Source: JAJRZX01 sp964472295 (lineage in GTDB: Bacteria; Desulfobacterota; GWC2-55-46; JADFVP01). Taken from it: a stretch of 64,000 nt of DNA. This document shows positions 17,469 to 26,152 of this stretch, piece by piece. The stretch spans positions 1 to 64,000 of the forward strand of contig CAYYJQ010000002.1 of NCBI GenBank assembly GCA_964472295.1. Direction: 5' to 3'. The notes beneath the pieces are model-generated. The model ran no database searches and was not told the DNA's origin. It saw only the letters and a list, made by a program, of their open reading frames with translations. The first letter of the stretch is position 1; each line of letters starts with the position of its first letter. The position numbers and the translations under genes are program-made.

Positions 17469-18413
17469 TTACCTTATCTCGTATTTGAAAGTCTCGGCCC
17501 TTCCGCGCCTCAGGAGATCAACGGTTACATCTGTCTCGCCCTTGAGTCCCTTCATGAGGCTCATGGCCTTCTCCGGGGCGTCTATGGCATAGTCGTTAAC
17601 ACGCAGAATTATATCACCGCTTCTTATTCCCATCTCATAAAATATTCCATAGGGCCGTACCTGGCTCAGGAGAAAACCCTTGACAACGCCCCCGTCGCGG
17701 TAGGGAATAAACCTCGCGTCCGAGAGCACGCGGCTCGAGTCCTTGAGCGCATCGTCAAGGGCACGTTTGTCAACGAGCCACTTGCCCTTGCCAAGGGGTC
17801 TCGCAAGGTGCTTCATGGTCCGGCCTGTAAAGGGGTTTACACGGCCTCGCGCGCCTCCAGGCCCGATAAGTGACTCAAGGCCCGGCCTGTTGGGGCTCTC
17901 CATCATTGCCCTTTCCTTCTCGCTCAAGTCCATGGCAAAGGATATTTTCGCCCCGTTGCTCTCGACTGTGGCCCTGTATTTCCCCACAGAGGCGAGCGTG
18001 CCAATGTTGAAGACTTTCTCGCCCCGTCTCACCACCTCTTCCTTGCCGCTGGACTTCTCCTTGAAGACGGCGAAATCGTTACCCCCAGAGCCTGTAACCG
18101 TGCCAAGGAGAGTGACCCCCGAGCCTGAAGCCGTAACCGCTGGGCTGGCCGGACCTGTCCTCATGGGCGAAGAGCGCATGGGCCTAAGAGTTGTCTTTAC
18201 GCCAAGAAGTCCGCTTGTTCCGATAAGGGCGTAATCAGTAAAGCCCCTGCCCTTCGAGAACCCCTTCATGCCAGAAGACCCACCCCTGCCGCTCGCCGCC
18301 ACTTGCAAGGGCGGCGCCACAGCGGTAAACTCCCGCGCAAGGAGCGCGAGAACGGCAAGCGCGAGGATGATTAGAAAAATATTTATATAACGTACTACGT
18401 TACGCTCTCCCAT
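17469..18413 (-). CDS. gspC: Type II secretion protein GspC (HR and PDZ domains)
   Basis: Inner-membrane protein that links the platform to the secretin and helps choose substrates. About 314 residues from ATG 18413, which has an AAGGGG ribosome site; the frame is open 11 codons further up without one. One transmembrane helix (YINIFLIILALAVLALLA) is followed by a Gly/Ser/Pro linker, a homology-region segment (VTLLGTVTGSGGNDFAVFKE) and a C-terminal PDZ domain (GIFYEMGIRSGDIILRVNDY). It sits after gspM instead of first, as it would in the common C-to-N order. 134 to 167 nt separate it from gspM. Confidence 0.9.
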   Translation of the reverse strand: MGERNVVRYINIFLIILALAVLALLAREFTAVAPPLQVAASGRGGSSGMKGFSKGRGFTDYALIGTSGLLGVKTTLRPMRSSPMRTGPASPAVTASGSGVTLLGTVTGSGGNDFAVFKEKSSGKEEVVRRGEKVFNIGTLASVGKYRATVESNGAKISFAMDLSEKERAMMESPNRPGLESLIGPGGARGRVNPFTGRTMKHLARPLGKGKWLVDKRALDDALKDSSRVLSDARFIPYRDGGVVKGFLLSQVRPYGIFYEMGIRSGDIILRVNDYAIDAPEKAMSLMKGLKGETDVTVDLLRRGRAETFKYEIR

Positions 18414-18580
18414 TGACCCCTTGATGAATATTGTCCTTGCGGCCATGACATAAATACCATCTTGAGAGGTAAAAGTACAAAGGCACCTTTTTTACCCCTG
18501 AGTTCAGAACCGCACAGTTGTTAAAAGTTAGGGCTAAGGCATGGAATCACGCCCTGCGGCACCAACGGACAAGGCCCTTT

Positions 18581-19117
18581 TCACGCCTTTGCCTTCCCAA
18601 CGAGCAAGACCGTCATCGAGCAGTCCATGAGTTTATTATCCTCAAAGCCTGTCTCAAGTTCCAGTTCTTTTACAAGTAGAAGGCCGGGATAACGCTCAAC
18701 CTCATAGACAAGGTTTACGAACTCATTGAGCGTAAGGCCCTTTACAGATACCTCCACGCCTCTTATCTCGTAACCATCCCGCACCGACTCTTCCACTGCC
18801 TTGAAGGAACTTATCTTGTCCTTTATGCCAAGGTCCGAGCCTATCTCCTCGAGCACGGTGACTGGAGATGACGCCTGACCTCTTCTCACAAGCCTCATCT
18901 TCAGGGGCCGGAGGGCCGCGCGCCCTGTCTCGTATTTTTTCATAAGGCGCGAAAACTCGGCAAATTCCCTCTGGCGTGCGCGAAGAACTGCCTTCCTCGA
19001 GGAGATGTAATTATAAGACACCCCCATGAAGAGCGCAAGAAGGACAAAAGCCGCCGCGAACTTCATGAAAAGAAGGTCTCTACTGGAAAATTTCTTCAAA
19101 AATCCAATCTTGCTCAT
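18581..19117 (-). CDS. gspM: Type II secretion protein GspM-like
   Basis: 178 residues. A short cytosolic N-terminus is followed by one transmembrane helix (FMKFAAAFVLLALFMGVSYNYI, residues ~18-40), a coiled-coil-like stretch (RARQREFAEFSRLMKKYE) and a periplasmic ferredoxin-like domain with EFVNLVYEVERYPGLLLVKELELE, the pattern of GspM and PilO-type proteins. Role by family: inner-membrane partner of GspL that stabilises the GspE complex. The call rests on topology and operon place as much as on sequence. It is split from gspL by 297 nt containing copy B of the multi-hairpin element. Confidence 0.85.
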   Translation of the reverse strand: MSKIGFLKKFSSRDLLFMKFAAAFVLLALFMGVSYNYISSRKAVLRARQREFAEFSRLMKKYETGRAALRPLKMRLVRRGQASSPVTVLEEIGSDLGIKDKISSFKAVEESVRDGYEIRGVEVSVKGLTLNEFVNLVYEVERYPGLLLVKELELETGFEDNKLMDCSMTVLLVGKAKA

Positions 19118-19209
19118 ACTTGCCTAAGGGGTTTACCTATATGTTTTTGATGGATACTCTAAGCATCGATATTTTTTCTTGCCGCCACCCGAAAACCGCG
19201 CTTCATGTA

Positions 19210-19361
19210 AGGGAACCTCTGAATAATTCGTCCCTGAATTATTCAGAGAGGTCAAAGAAAAAGCGCGGTTTTTCTTTTTCTCACATTTTCAATAACTTAC
19301 AGTTATAGAAAATGGCAACACATCCATGTGTTGCTGAAAGTCTGAATTAATCAGACTTTCC
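19210..19361 (-). repeat. Multi-hairpin dispersed element, copy B
   Basis: 152 bp, inverted relative to copy A and nearly identical over its whole length. Differences are one small indel after hairpin 1, a single A/G change and a 4-base difference in hairpin 5. In copy B hairpin 5 pairs better (CCTCT, 2-nt bulge, GAATAATTC against GAATTATTCAGAGG). It lies inside the gsp operon, between gspL and gspM, where neighbouring genes elsewhere overlap or nearly touch. In transcript sense it reads in the same direction as the operon. Confidence 0.92.
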
Positions 19362-19414
19362 TAAGAGGCGTTACAACGCCCCGCCTCGCCGCTTGAGGAC
19401 ATTGTGACGGCCCC

Positions 19415-20728
19415 TTACAACCCCCTGGAAGTCTTGCCCTCCCCGCCGCGCTCAACGGCCACACTGAAGGTGACCCCCCCGCTGACACTCGTCTTTACGT
19501 CCGTAAGGGATACTCCCTCAAAGTCCTTTATCTTGAGGAGCCGTGACTTGAACTTAACTGTCTCCTCAAAAGAAGGGGCCTTACCCCTTGCCGTAACCCT
19601 GCCGCCGCTCATGGCAATCTTGTAAAGGGTAACACCAGAACCAGAGGCCGCACTGGCAAGGAGCTTCATATTACCGAGAACGTCAACGCCAAGGCCCTTA
19701 ATGGCCATGTCGCCAGATTGCTCCTTGAGTTTTATCTCGAGCCTGTATAGCGGGGCGCGCACCGTCTTATCGGCGGGAAAGGCCCTCATGTATGAATCCA
19801 TTACTTCCTTTTTCATGGCCGCGGCCTCCCCGGCGAGACGGCTTGACCTGACGTAGACAAAGCCACCCCAGAGCACTGCCACAAGGACCATGAGGGCCAC
19901 TGTGGTCTTGAAGCCCTTTCTGGCCCTCTCTATGGCCCCGGTATCGGCGAACTCACCCTTTCTGAAGTTCACGCAATCAGTCAGACCTTCCTCTATGGCG
20001 AGCTCAAGGGCCTTGAGCCCGGTAAACCTCTCATCAATACTACTACCCGTATCCATGACCTCGCGGCCCGGCGGGACAAGGGCCTTTGCGGCCTCTCCCG
20101 CGCAGTAAAAAGACCTTACCTCCAGCCCCTCCGCCTCCACTGCGGCAAGGGCCATCTTTACGTCATGAGCGCCTGTCACTGCCTTGAAAATAAGCGGCCC
20201 CTTTCCATTGGAGATGACCATGGACTCGCTGTCCATGAAGGCCGCGGGGGCGCCCGTGTTATTCATCTCTTTAAGGAGCCTCTCCTTTCCAAAGAGAGAA
20301 GAGCCTGCCCACGATGGCTCTATGCCAAGTTCGCCGAGAACGGAGAGATACCTTCCAAGGACCGCCTTCTCCATGGCAACGGCAAGCGTAGTGCCGTCAG
20401 CAAGGGGGAGGGCGTCAAAGATGAAATCACCGGGCTCCCTTATGAGGTTGTCCTCGAGCTCAAAGGGCAGGACCTCCTCTACCTTTTTCCTGTCCTTTAT
20501 GGGAACGCTCACCTTCCGCATGACAAGCGTGTCCGCGGGCACGCCGAGATAGACCCCCCCAAAGGACTTGAGCCCCGCGGACTCTATCTCCTTGAGAATA
20601 TCCCCGATAGCGGCCTTCATGTCCGAATCAATAGGCCTCTCCACCGAGACCTCTGCCTTTCCGGAAACAAGGCCGCAGGCGCGCACGGAGTCTCTTCCAA
20701 TATCAATAACAAGAAGCGGTCTTGCCAT
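19415..20728 (-). CDS. gspL: Type II secretion protein GspL (actin-like)
   Basis: Inner-membrane scaffold that binds GspE. 437 residues: a cytosolic actin-like/PilM-like N-terminal domain (MARPLLVIDIGRDSVRACGL, VYLGVPADTLVMRKVSVP, VLPFELEDNL), one transmembrane helix near residues 270-290 (TTVALMVLVAVLWGGFVYV) and a periplasmic ferredoxin-like domain. Its start overlaps the gspK stop (TAATG), implying coupled translation. The 297-nt spacer after it holds a multi-hairpin repeat. Confidence 0.93.
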   Translation of the reverse strand: MARPLLVIDIGRDSVRACGLVSGKAEVSVERPIDSDMKAAIGDILKEIESAGLKSFGGVYLGVPADTLVMRKVSVPIKDRKKVEEVLPFELEDNLIREPGDFIFDALPLADGTTLAVAMEKAVLGRYLSVLGELGIEPSWAGSSLFGKERLLKEMNNTGAPAAFMDSESMVISNGKGPLIFKAVTGAHDVKMALAAVEAEGLEVRSFYCAGEAAKALVPPGREVMDTGSSIDERFTGLKALELAIEEGLTDCVNFRKGEFADTGAIERARKGFKTTVALMVLVAVLWGGFVYVRSSRLAGEAAAMKKEVMDSYMRAFPADKTVRAPLYRLEIKLKEQSGDMAIKGLGVDVLGNMKLLASAASGSGVTLYKIAMSGGRVTARGKAPSFEETVKFKSRLLKIKDFEGVSLTDVKTSVSGGVTFSVAVERGGEGKTSRGL

Positions 20729-21663
20729 TATCTCTGCCTGTAATAAAGTATGGAGACATCTTTTTCGCCCTCCTTGAAGACCGCCTCGGCAACTCCCTTT
20801 GCCTTTCCCACCGCGGCACTGAGACTGGCCCTCAAGGTATCGCTCTTCACTACAATCCTGCTCTGCAGGTTGAAGCCTATCTGCTCAAAACCAGAGACCT
20901 TTCTTATCTCCGATGTCTCCTTGAAGGGAGAACTCTTCCTGTATGATAACACATTTCGTGCAAGGTCTTCGGTTATATCAGGTGAGAGCGCCTCTATGAC
21001 CTCAAGGGGCGCGGTATTGATATTTACCTTGCCGTCTGTGTAGACAGTAACAAACCCTGAGAGTCTTTTCATCTCCTCTTTTCCGTAACCCTTTACAAGG
21101 TAGAGTTCCTCGACGCTCGATAGTGGTCCGCCCTTCGAGGTGTAGGGAGGTGAGAGCTGGGAGTAGTAGTCATTATCCTCGGCGCCTTCCTTACGGGGCG
21201 AGTCATCGGAGTCTATCCAGTCGGCAAGTGTCTCGGCAAGAGAGACGGGAAGATCCAGGGCGCTGAGGAGCCTTACGTACATGCCATAATACTCCTCGTT
21301 CAGCCCGCCGTTCTTGTAGACAATGGAGTTGAGAGAGAGTCTTCCCGACTCGTCAAAGAGGCGTATCTCCAACCGTCCCCTCTTGTTCTCAAAGGTATTG
21401 TCAAGGTATGTCTTGCCGTTAAAATAAGTATAACCCGCTTCGTTCATATCACGGGTAATCTTTCCGGCAAGCCCGAGTCCGTCGCCAGCCATGAAAGAGG
21501 CGTTATCGTAATCAATATACCCGGCCGTGGCCGTGGTATCCATATGCACGGAGAGGACTATCTCCGCGAGCACGCTCACGATTATGGCCGTAACAAGGAG
21601 CGTTATTATAAGTGCCACGCCCCGCTGGCCAAGGCCCCTTTCATGTGTCTTAACCATTCTCAC
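20728..21663 (-). CDS. gspK: Type II secretion minor pseudopilin GspK
   Basis: 311 residues. A short positively charged leader ends in GQRG before VALIITLLVTAIIVSVLAEIV, the GspK-type N-terminal helix. The large alpha-helical insertion domain follows, with SPFKETSEIRKVSGFE and VNINTAPLEVIEALSP (helix-hairpin-helix-like, T2SSK signature). Role by family: caps the pseudopilus tip together with GspI and GspJ. Start overlaps the gspJ stop by 4 nt (ATGA), showing tight operon packing. Confidence 0.95.
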   Translation of the reverse strand: MRMVKTHERGLGQRGVALIITLLVTAIIVSVLAEIVLSVHMDTTATAGYIDYDNASFMAGDGLGLAGKITRDMNEAGYTYFNGKTYLDNTFENKRGRLEIRLFDESGRLSLNSIVYKNGGLNEEYYGMYVRLLSALDLPVSLAETLADWIDSDDSPRKEGAEDNDYYSQLSPPYTSKGGPLSSVEELYLVKGYGKEEMKRLSGFVTVYTDGKVNINTAPLEVIEALSPDITEDLARNVLSYRKSSPFKETSEIRKVSGFEQIGFNLQSRIVVKSDTLRASLSAAVGKAKGVAEAVFKEGEKDVSILYYRQR

Positions 21664-22298
21664 CTTACCATGGGCAAGACAGTTGTGGTCAATGTCTTTA
21701 TGCCCTCAATGGCCTTTATGTCTATTGATACTTTCACGGCCTCTGGAGGCCCCTTGCTGGCCGTCCCGTCCCAGGAATCCACCCACTTATCGCCATCATA
21801 GAAACTCGCTGAAAAACCGTCTATATCCTCCATGACCTCGGCCCTCTCGCCCCTCTTTCCAGTATAGGGGTTCCATGACTCCCTGTAGAGCGTAATGCCC
21901 TCGCCAGTATCCTCGGCGCTGTATTCCACGGCCATGAGGTCTCCCGAGAGGGAGGCGCCCGAGGGGTATGTAAAGAATGTCATGGAGAGCGAGGCCCTGG
22001 GACGTGAGGACTTGTCAGCCTGACTTCCGCGCCAGAAAGTCCTTGAGTCCAATGTGTTAAGATAAGAGGCGCGCACCTCTTTTGTAAATCTCCCGGAAAA
22101 CCTGCGAAACTCCCGCAGGCGGTCCATATGGGCCTGAATGTCCTCTCTCGTGCCGAGGACATTGAAGAGGGTGGCGTAAATGGCCGCGACGAGGACGGCG
22201 AGTATGGCGATGGCGATGAGGAGCTCGATGAGGGTAAAACCCCCGTGCCTGCCCCTGTTGGAGACCTCGGTGCCAGCCATTTTGCCCATGTCTTTCAT
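21660..22298 (-). CDS. gspJ: Type II secretion minor pseudopilin GspJ
   Basis: 212 residues. Prepilin leader ends in RHGG, then FTLIELLIAIAILAVLVAAI with the conserved Glu at mature position 5, the cleavage and N-methylation motif of type IV-like pilins. The C-terminal part has DIDGFSASFYDGDKWVDSW and the beta-rich fold expected for GspJ. Preceded by a 278-nt hairpin-rich spacer after gspI, unusual inside this otherwise compact gene row. Confidence 0.95.
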   Translation of the reverse strand: MKDMGKMAGTEVSNRGRHGGFTLIELLIAIAILAVLVAAIYATLFNVLGTREDIQAHMDRLREFRRFSGRFTKEVRASYLNTLDSRTFWRGSQADKSSRPRASLSMTFFTYPSGASLSGDLMAVEYSAEDTGEGITLYRESWNPYTGKRGERAEVMEDIDGFSASFYDGDKWVDSWDGTASKGPPEAVKVSIDIKAIEGIKTLTTTVLPMVR

Positions 22299-22576
22299 CT
22301 ATGCTATTTTTTTACGTTTTTTCCGGCGGCCCGAAGGTCCGCCGAGAGTGGTTTTCTTTAACAATTTTTTTTGTGGCAGGCTAACCTTTCGAACTTCGGT
22401 TCGAGGAAGCCATAGGAAGAGAGTTGCCCAGCCAAAAAATTTCTTTTTTCAAAAAGAAAGTAAGGTTTTTCAATGTGCGGGCGAAGCCCGCTTCTTTCCC
22501 TTCTGTCTCTGCCTTTTCCGGCGGGCTTGACCCGCCCTGCTCCCCTCGTCTTTCTTTCTATTATCCTTTTCTTTCC
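22299..22576 (-). other. Hairpin-rich spacer between gspI and gspJ
   Basis: 278 nt without a gene inside the operon. Hairpins seen include GCGGGC-GAA-GCCCGC (around 22477-22491), GGCGGG with CCCGCC (around 22520-22536), TTCGAAC with GTTCGA (around 22388-22404) and GGCGGAC with CCGCC near 22325-22340. Part of it (22439-22489) resembles 12183-12229. No open frame or ribosome site worth calling. Confidence 0.6.
22439..22489 (+). repeat. Hairpin repeat, second family, copy 2
   Basis: ATTTCTTTTTTC followed by AAAAAGAAAG, then GGTTTTTCAATGTGCGGG and AGCCC. Matches the pattern of 12183-12229 in the same orientation. Lies between gspI and gspJ. Confidence 0.5.
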
Positions 22577-22981
22577 TTACTTCTTTTCCTCAGGCGTCAT
22601 TGTTGTAATAGTCACCGTGCTTACTGCGCCATCGCGCTTAACGCCAATGGATTCGTTCCATACGCCCTGATACTCCGAGGTCTCGCGCCTATAGGTCCAG
22701 GAAAAATCTTCATAAGGCGCATCGAATCTGCCCTTTGTCTTTGCTTCTTCCCCAAGGACTCTCATCTGCGTGAGTCTTTCCCTTGCGAGCATTGCCGCGA
22801 GGGTGCTATCGACATTATTATCCATGACTGAGAGGTGGTAACTGATGCTGGCGAGGGCTGTTACGATGACCCCGCCGAGTATGGCGAGGGCCACCATGAT
22901 TTCAAGTAGCGTAAAGCCGCTCTCCATCGCGGCGTGTCCGTGGGGGCGTTCTTCCGAGGGTGGCGGTGGCGGGTTAAACAT
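22577..22981 (-). CDS. gspI: Type II secretion minor pseudopilin GspI
   Basis: 134 residues. Leader ends in MESG before FTLLEIMVALAILGGVIVTAL, with Glu at mature position 5. MLARERLTQMR and the short beta-sheet domain fit GspI. The first 18 residues are Pro-rich (NPPPPPSEE) and overlap the gspH reading frame; ATG at residue 19 would give a 4-residue leader, so an intermediate start is possible. Role by family: nucleates the pseudopilus tip with J and K. Confidence 0.93.
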   Translation of the reverse strand: MFNPPPPPSEERPHGHAAMESGFTLLEIMVALAILGGVIVTALASISYHLSVMDNNVDSTLAAMLARERLTQMRVLGEEAKTKGRFDAPYEDFSWTYRRETSEYQGVWNESIGVKRDGAVSTVTITTMTPEEKK

Positions 22982-23489
22982 GACCTTGGAGTATCTTGAC
23001 CTTGCCGGAGTATGGGTTGTATTGAAGGGTAACGCTCTGCTCCCCTCTTCGGAGATGCAGACTAAAGGGGTCTGCCCCTGCCGAGGGGTTGAATATAATG
23101 GCGGCCTCTCCTTTACGTATGGTGCCGAGGCCTGATATGGAGATGTCCTCTATTTCCGTGGTATTACCGAGTTTGAGGCCCTGGATGTCGGGGTCTGAGG
23201 CGGGACTGAACTCCTGGCCGTCGGGTGAGGTCTCCACGCGGAAGGACTCGTCCTCAGGGTAGAACCATACCCTGTAATATAGGCCCTCAGTCGTGGCCCT
23301 GTCATCGAGGTAGCGGAAGAGGCCGGCCATGCGGCGGGCCTCGGAACTAAAGCCAAAGCCCTCAAGCGCATTCATGGCCGGATAGGCGATAAGGAGGACC
23401 GAGGCGAGAATGGCGATAACAACGACGAGTTCTATGAGCGTAAAACCCGCGCCCTCTCCATCAGTTGATATTCCAGCTCTCCACGTCAC
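22974..23489 (-). CDS. gspH: Type II secretion minor pseudopilin GspH
   Basis: About 171 residues from GTG 23489, which has a GCGAGGG tract upstream and gives a 17-residue leader ending in GAG before FTLIELVVVIAILASVLLIAY. The reading frame is open to 23675 and ATG 23519 is an alternative, but any longer start lies deep inside gspG and lacks a ribosome site. The C-terminal part (GLGTIRKGEAAIIFNPSAG) has the GspH beta-sandwich pattern. Overlaps gspI by 8 nt. Confidence 0.88.
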   Translation of the reverse strand: MTWRAGISTDGEGAGFTLIELVVVIAILASVLLIAYPAMNALEGFGFSSEARRMAGLFRYLDDRATTEGLYYRVWFYPEDESFRVETSPDGQEFSPASDPDIQGLKLGNTTEIEDISISGLGTIRKGEAAIIFNPSAGADPFSLHLRRGEQSVTLQYNPYSGKVKILQGHV

Positions 23490-24024
23490 TGTCAAAGCCC
23501 TCGCCGCCCCTTGCGCCATCCGCCCCGAAGGAGAGGATGTCATAATCGCCATGAAGCCCCGGCGAGGCGTATATGAAAGGATTGCCCCAGGGATCATTTG
23601 GGACCGTGTTGCTCTCAAGATACCCGCCGGCCCGCCAGTTCCGCGGTATGACGCCGGTAGAGGGCTTTGAGACAAGGGCGTTAAGGCCCTGATCGGTGGC
23701 GGGATAACGTCCGTTGTCGAGTTTGTAGAGTTTAAGGGCAGTCTCGAAGTTCTTAATCTGCACCTTTGCCTCAGTGACCTTGGCCTCGTCGGTGCGTCCT
23801 ATGATGCGCGGGGCTATGACGGCGGCAAGGATGCCGAGGATGACGATGACCACCATGAGTTCGATAAGGGTAAAGCCGCGGTCACCCCGGGACAAGAGGC
23901 GCCGGACCATACCCGGCCTTGCCCTCCGCGCCATGGGCCTCACCATAATATGCCCTGTTGGTCCTTCGTAGGCCCCTGCCCCCGTAGAGGCCCCTTGTCT
24001 GGCCTTGCTGAAATCAATATCCAT
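23461..24024 (-). CDS. gspG: Type II secretion major pseudopilin GspG
   Basis: Major subunit of the pseudopilus piston. Mature part: GFTLIELMVVIVILGILAAV, DNGRYPATDQGLNALV, then a calcium-site region near DYDILSFGADGARGGEG, all typical. The longest frame (187 residues) would give a 50-residue leader, long for a prepilin. ATG 23946 or ATG 23910 (12-residue leader MVRRLLSRGDRG) are likelier starts. First gsp gene of the row, 45 nt after cysN, with no promoter visible in between. Confidence 0.96.
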   Translation of the reverse strand: MDIDFSKARQGASTGAGAYEGPTGHIMVRPMARRARPGMVRRLLSRGDRGFTLIELMVVIVILGILAAVIAPRIIGRTDEAKVTEAKVQIKNFETALKLYKLDNGRYPATDQGLNALVSKPSTGVIPRNWRAGGYLESNTVPNDPWGNPFIYASPGLHGDYDILSFGADGARGGEGFDSDVESWNIN

Positions 24025-24069
24025 GTTCCCTAACCCGCTCCTCTTGGAATGATTCGCCTCTCCCCGGCC

Positions 24070-25299
24070 TCAGAGTATGATGCCCCCGGCCACGGGGTAG
24101 CCGTCGTGTTCGAGGACAAAGCGGCCCGTCTCCTGTATATTGGAGAAGGAGTCCACGGCCACTGGCCTTTCGAGTTTAATCTCCACCTCAGCCACCTCCG
24201 AGGGTTTTATGACGGAAGAATCCCTTTCCACCACCTCGATTGAGGCCGGGTCAAAACGCTGGTAAATCTTCTCTATCGTGCCCTCAACGTCCTGCGTGGC
24301 GCACTTGAATGTAAGGGGTCTGCCTATGGTATAGTCCTTGTCCACCATCCAGAAAATATTGGCCCTTACGGAATCGGTAACGCTGGCATCCACCCTGTCA
24401 ACGAGTATCTGCCCGCGCTCAAGGTCAGCGCCCTCGACGGTAATGCCTATGGCGTCCCCTGCAGGGGCCTCTTTAATGTCGTCTTCATGGAACTTTCTTA
24501 TCCCCTTTACTCGGGCCTTTATGTTGTCAGGGAGCACGTAGACCTCTTCTCCGGCATGAATCACCCCGGCCTCCACCCTGCCCACAACGACCTCCTCGCC
24601 GTCTATATCGTAGATGTCCTGCACCGGGAACCTGAGCCCCCGGGAAGTAGCCTCGGCGGACTCGAAACTATCGAGGGCCTCAAGCACTGTCGGTCCGTCG
24701 TACCAGTTCATATTCTCTGACTTTACGGCCACGTTGTCGCCCTCCATGGCCGAGATTGGTATTACATATGAGGGCGCTATGCCAAGGCCTTCGAGCACAT
24801 CCACGATATTCTTCTTGACCGTGGTGAAGGTCTCTTCGGAATATCCCGTAAGGTCCATCTTGTTAAGGAGCACGGCCACCTGCTTTATGCCGAGAAGGCC
24901 GAGGATATGGCAGTGCCTGAGTGTCTGCTCCTCAACACCGCGCGCGGCGTCCACGAGCATGATGGCGGCCTCGGCCTGAGATGTGCCGCTTATCATGTTC
25001 TTCAAGAATTCCCTGTGTCCCGGGGCGTCTATTATTACGTATCTTCTCCTCTCGGTGTGAAAGAAGGTATGGGCAATGTCTATTGTAATGCCCTGGTCGC
25101 GCTCTTCTTTGAGGTTATCCATTACATGGGCGAACTCTATCTTGCCGTCTTCTCCACCGGCGGCCCCGGAGCTCTCTTTTATCTCCTCTATCTTATCAGG
25201 CGAGAGGCATCCTGTGTCATAAAAGAGCCTCCCAACAAGGGTGCTCTTTCCGTGATCCACATGCCCTACGATTACTATATGAAGTTCCTTTTCTTCCAT
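24070..25299 (-). CDS. cysN: Sulfate adenylyltransferase large subunit (CysN-type GTPase)
   Basis: GTP-hydrolysing subunit that drives APS formation from sulfate and ATP with CysD. About 409 residues from ATG 25299, which has a good AGGAG site; the frame starts 9 codons earlier at an ATG overlapping the cysD stop. EF-Tu-like GTPase motifs: GHVDHGKST, switch II DAPGHREFLKNM and NKMDL, followed by two beta-barrel domains. The P-loop reads HVDH instead of the usual NVDD of enterobacterial CysN, and there is no fused CysC kinase, so PAPS is not made by this protein. Sits between cysD and gspG. Confidence 0.88.
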   Translation of the reverse strand: MEEKELHIVIVGHVDHGKSTLVGRLFYDTGCLSPDKIEEIKESSGAAGGEDGKIEFAHVMDNLKEERDQGITIDIAHTFFHTERRRYVIIDAPGHREFLKNMISGTSQAEAAIMLVDAARGVEEQTLRHCHILGLLGIKQVAVLLNKMDLTGYSEETFTTVKKNIVDVLEGLGIAPSYVIPISAMEGDNVAVKSENMNWYDGPTVLEALDSFESAEATSRGLRFPVQDIYDIDGEEVVVGRVEAGVIHAGEEVYVLPDNIKARVKGIRKFHEDDIKEAPAGDAIGITVEGADLERGQILVDRVDASVTDSVRANIFWMVDKDYTIGRPLTFKCATQDVEGTIEKIYQRFDPASIEVVERDSSVIKPSEVAEVEIKLERPVAVDSFSNIQETGRFVLEHDGYPVAGGIIL

Positions 25300-25325
25300 T
25301 AGGGGTTCTCCTGTGTTTTTTTGCA

Positions 25326-26129
25326 TTACATATATCCAAGTGAGCGGAGCTTCTGCATGGTATAGGCGTCTTCCTTGTCCTGGGCCCGGCCCGAGCGCTC
25401 CGAGGTCTTGGAGTTGGTAATCTCCTCTATTATCTCATCCACGTTTGAGGCCGTGGACTCGATAGGTCCGCAACAGGGCTCGCACCCAATGGAGCGAAAG
25501 CGTTTTCCTTCCTTGCTGAAGTAGAGCTCAGAGATCGGCAGGTTCTCCCTCTTTACGTACTTCCATATGTCGAGTTCCGTCATGTGGAGTATGGGGTGGA
25601 CACGCACATGATCCTCACCCTCGCTCGTGGACTTGTACTGGTCCCAGAGCTCTGCGGGCTGGTCTTCATAGTTCCAGCGGAAGTTCTCGTCACGGGGCGA
25701 GAAGACCCTTTCCTTGGCCCTTATGCCGTGCTCGTCACGACGGATGCCCAGAAGGAGGGCCTTGAAGCCATACTTCGCGATGGTCTGCTTGAGGGCGTTG
25801 GTCTTGAGGGTATTGCAACAATCGAGTTTACTGCCCTTTCCCGGGCCCATGCCCGCCTCAAGTGCCTTGTCGTCGCGCCCGACAATAAGGTCAAGATCCC
25901 ATTTTTTCGCGTACTCGTCGCGGAACTTGTACATCTCAGGGAACTTATAACCTGTATCAATGTGTATGACAGGGAATGGGAGTTTGCCGAAGAAGGCCTT
26001 TCTGCAGAGCCATAGAAGCGTGGTGGAGTCCTTTCCCACTGACCAGAGCACGGCGATATTACGGAACTTGTAATAGGCCTCCCTGATGATGAATATACTC
26101 TTGTTTTCGAGCATTGTAAGTTGATCCAT
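25326..26129 (-). CDS. cysD: Sulfate adenylyltransferase small subunit CysD
   Basis: PP-loop ATP pyrophosphatase that adenylylates sulfate to APS. 267 residues; PP-loop variant LWSVGKDSTTLLWL, VIHIDTGYKFPEMYKFRDEY, RDEHGIRAKERVFSPRDE and FRSIGCEPCCGPI follow the CysD order. The C-terminus MQKLRSLGYM corresponds to the usual MEKKKREGYF-like tail of the family. Good GGAG site. The phosphodiesterase gene upstream ends 23 nt before it. APS could feed assimilation, dissimilatory reduction or sulfation of surface glycans; no reductase, kinase or sulfotransferase gene is in the window. Confidence 0.93.
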   Translation of the reverse strand: MDQLTMLENKSIFIIREAYYKFRNIAVLWSVGKDSTTLLWLCRKAFFGKLPFPVIHIDTGYKFPEMYKFRDEYAKKWDLDLIVGRDDKALEAGMGPGKGSKLDCCNTLKTNALKQTIAKYGFKALLLGIRRDEHGIRAKERVFSPRDENFRWNYEDQPAELWDQYKSTSEGEDHVRVHPILHMTELDIWKYVKRENLPISELYFSKEGKRFRSIGCEPCCGPIESTASNVDEIIEEITNSKTSERSGRAQDKEDAYTMQKLRSLGYM

Positions 26130-26152
26130 GACTTCTCCTTGTATTTTCTTGG

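Noticed and set aside
25326..25355. LRSLGYM end of CysD as another member of the LGYL-tail group
   Set aside because: CysD proteins normally end in a similar KKKREGYF-type tail, so the likeness to the phosphodiesterase tails is best explained as coincidence.
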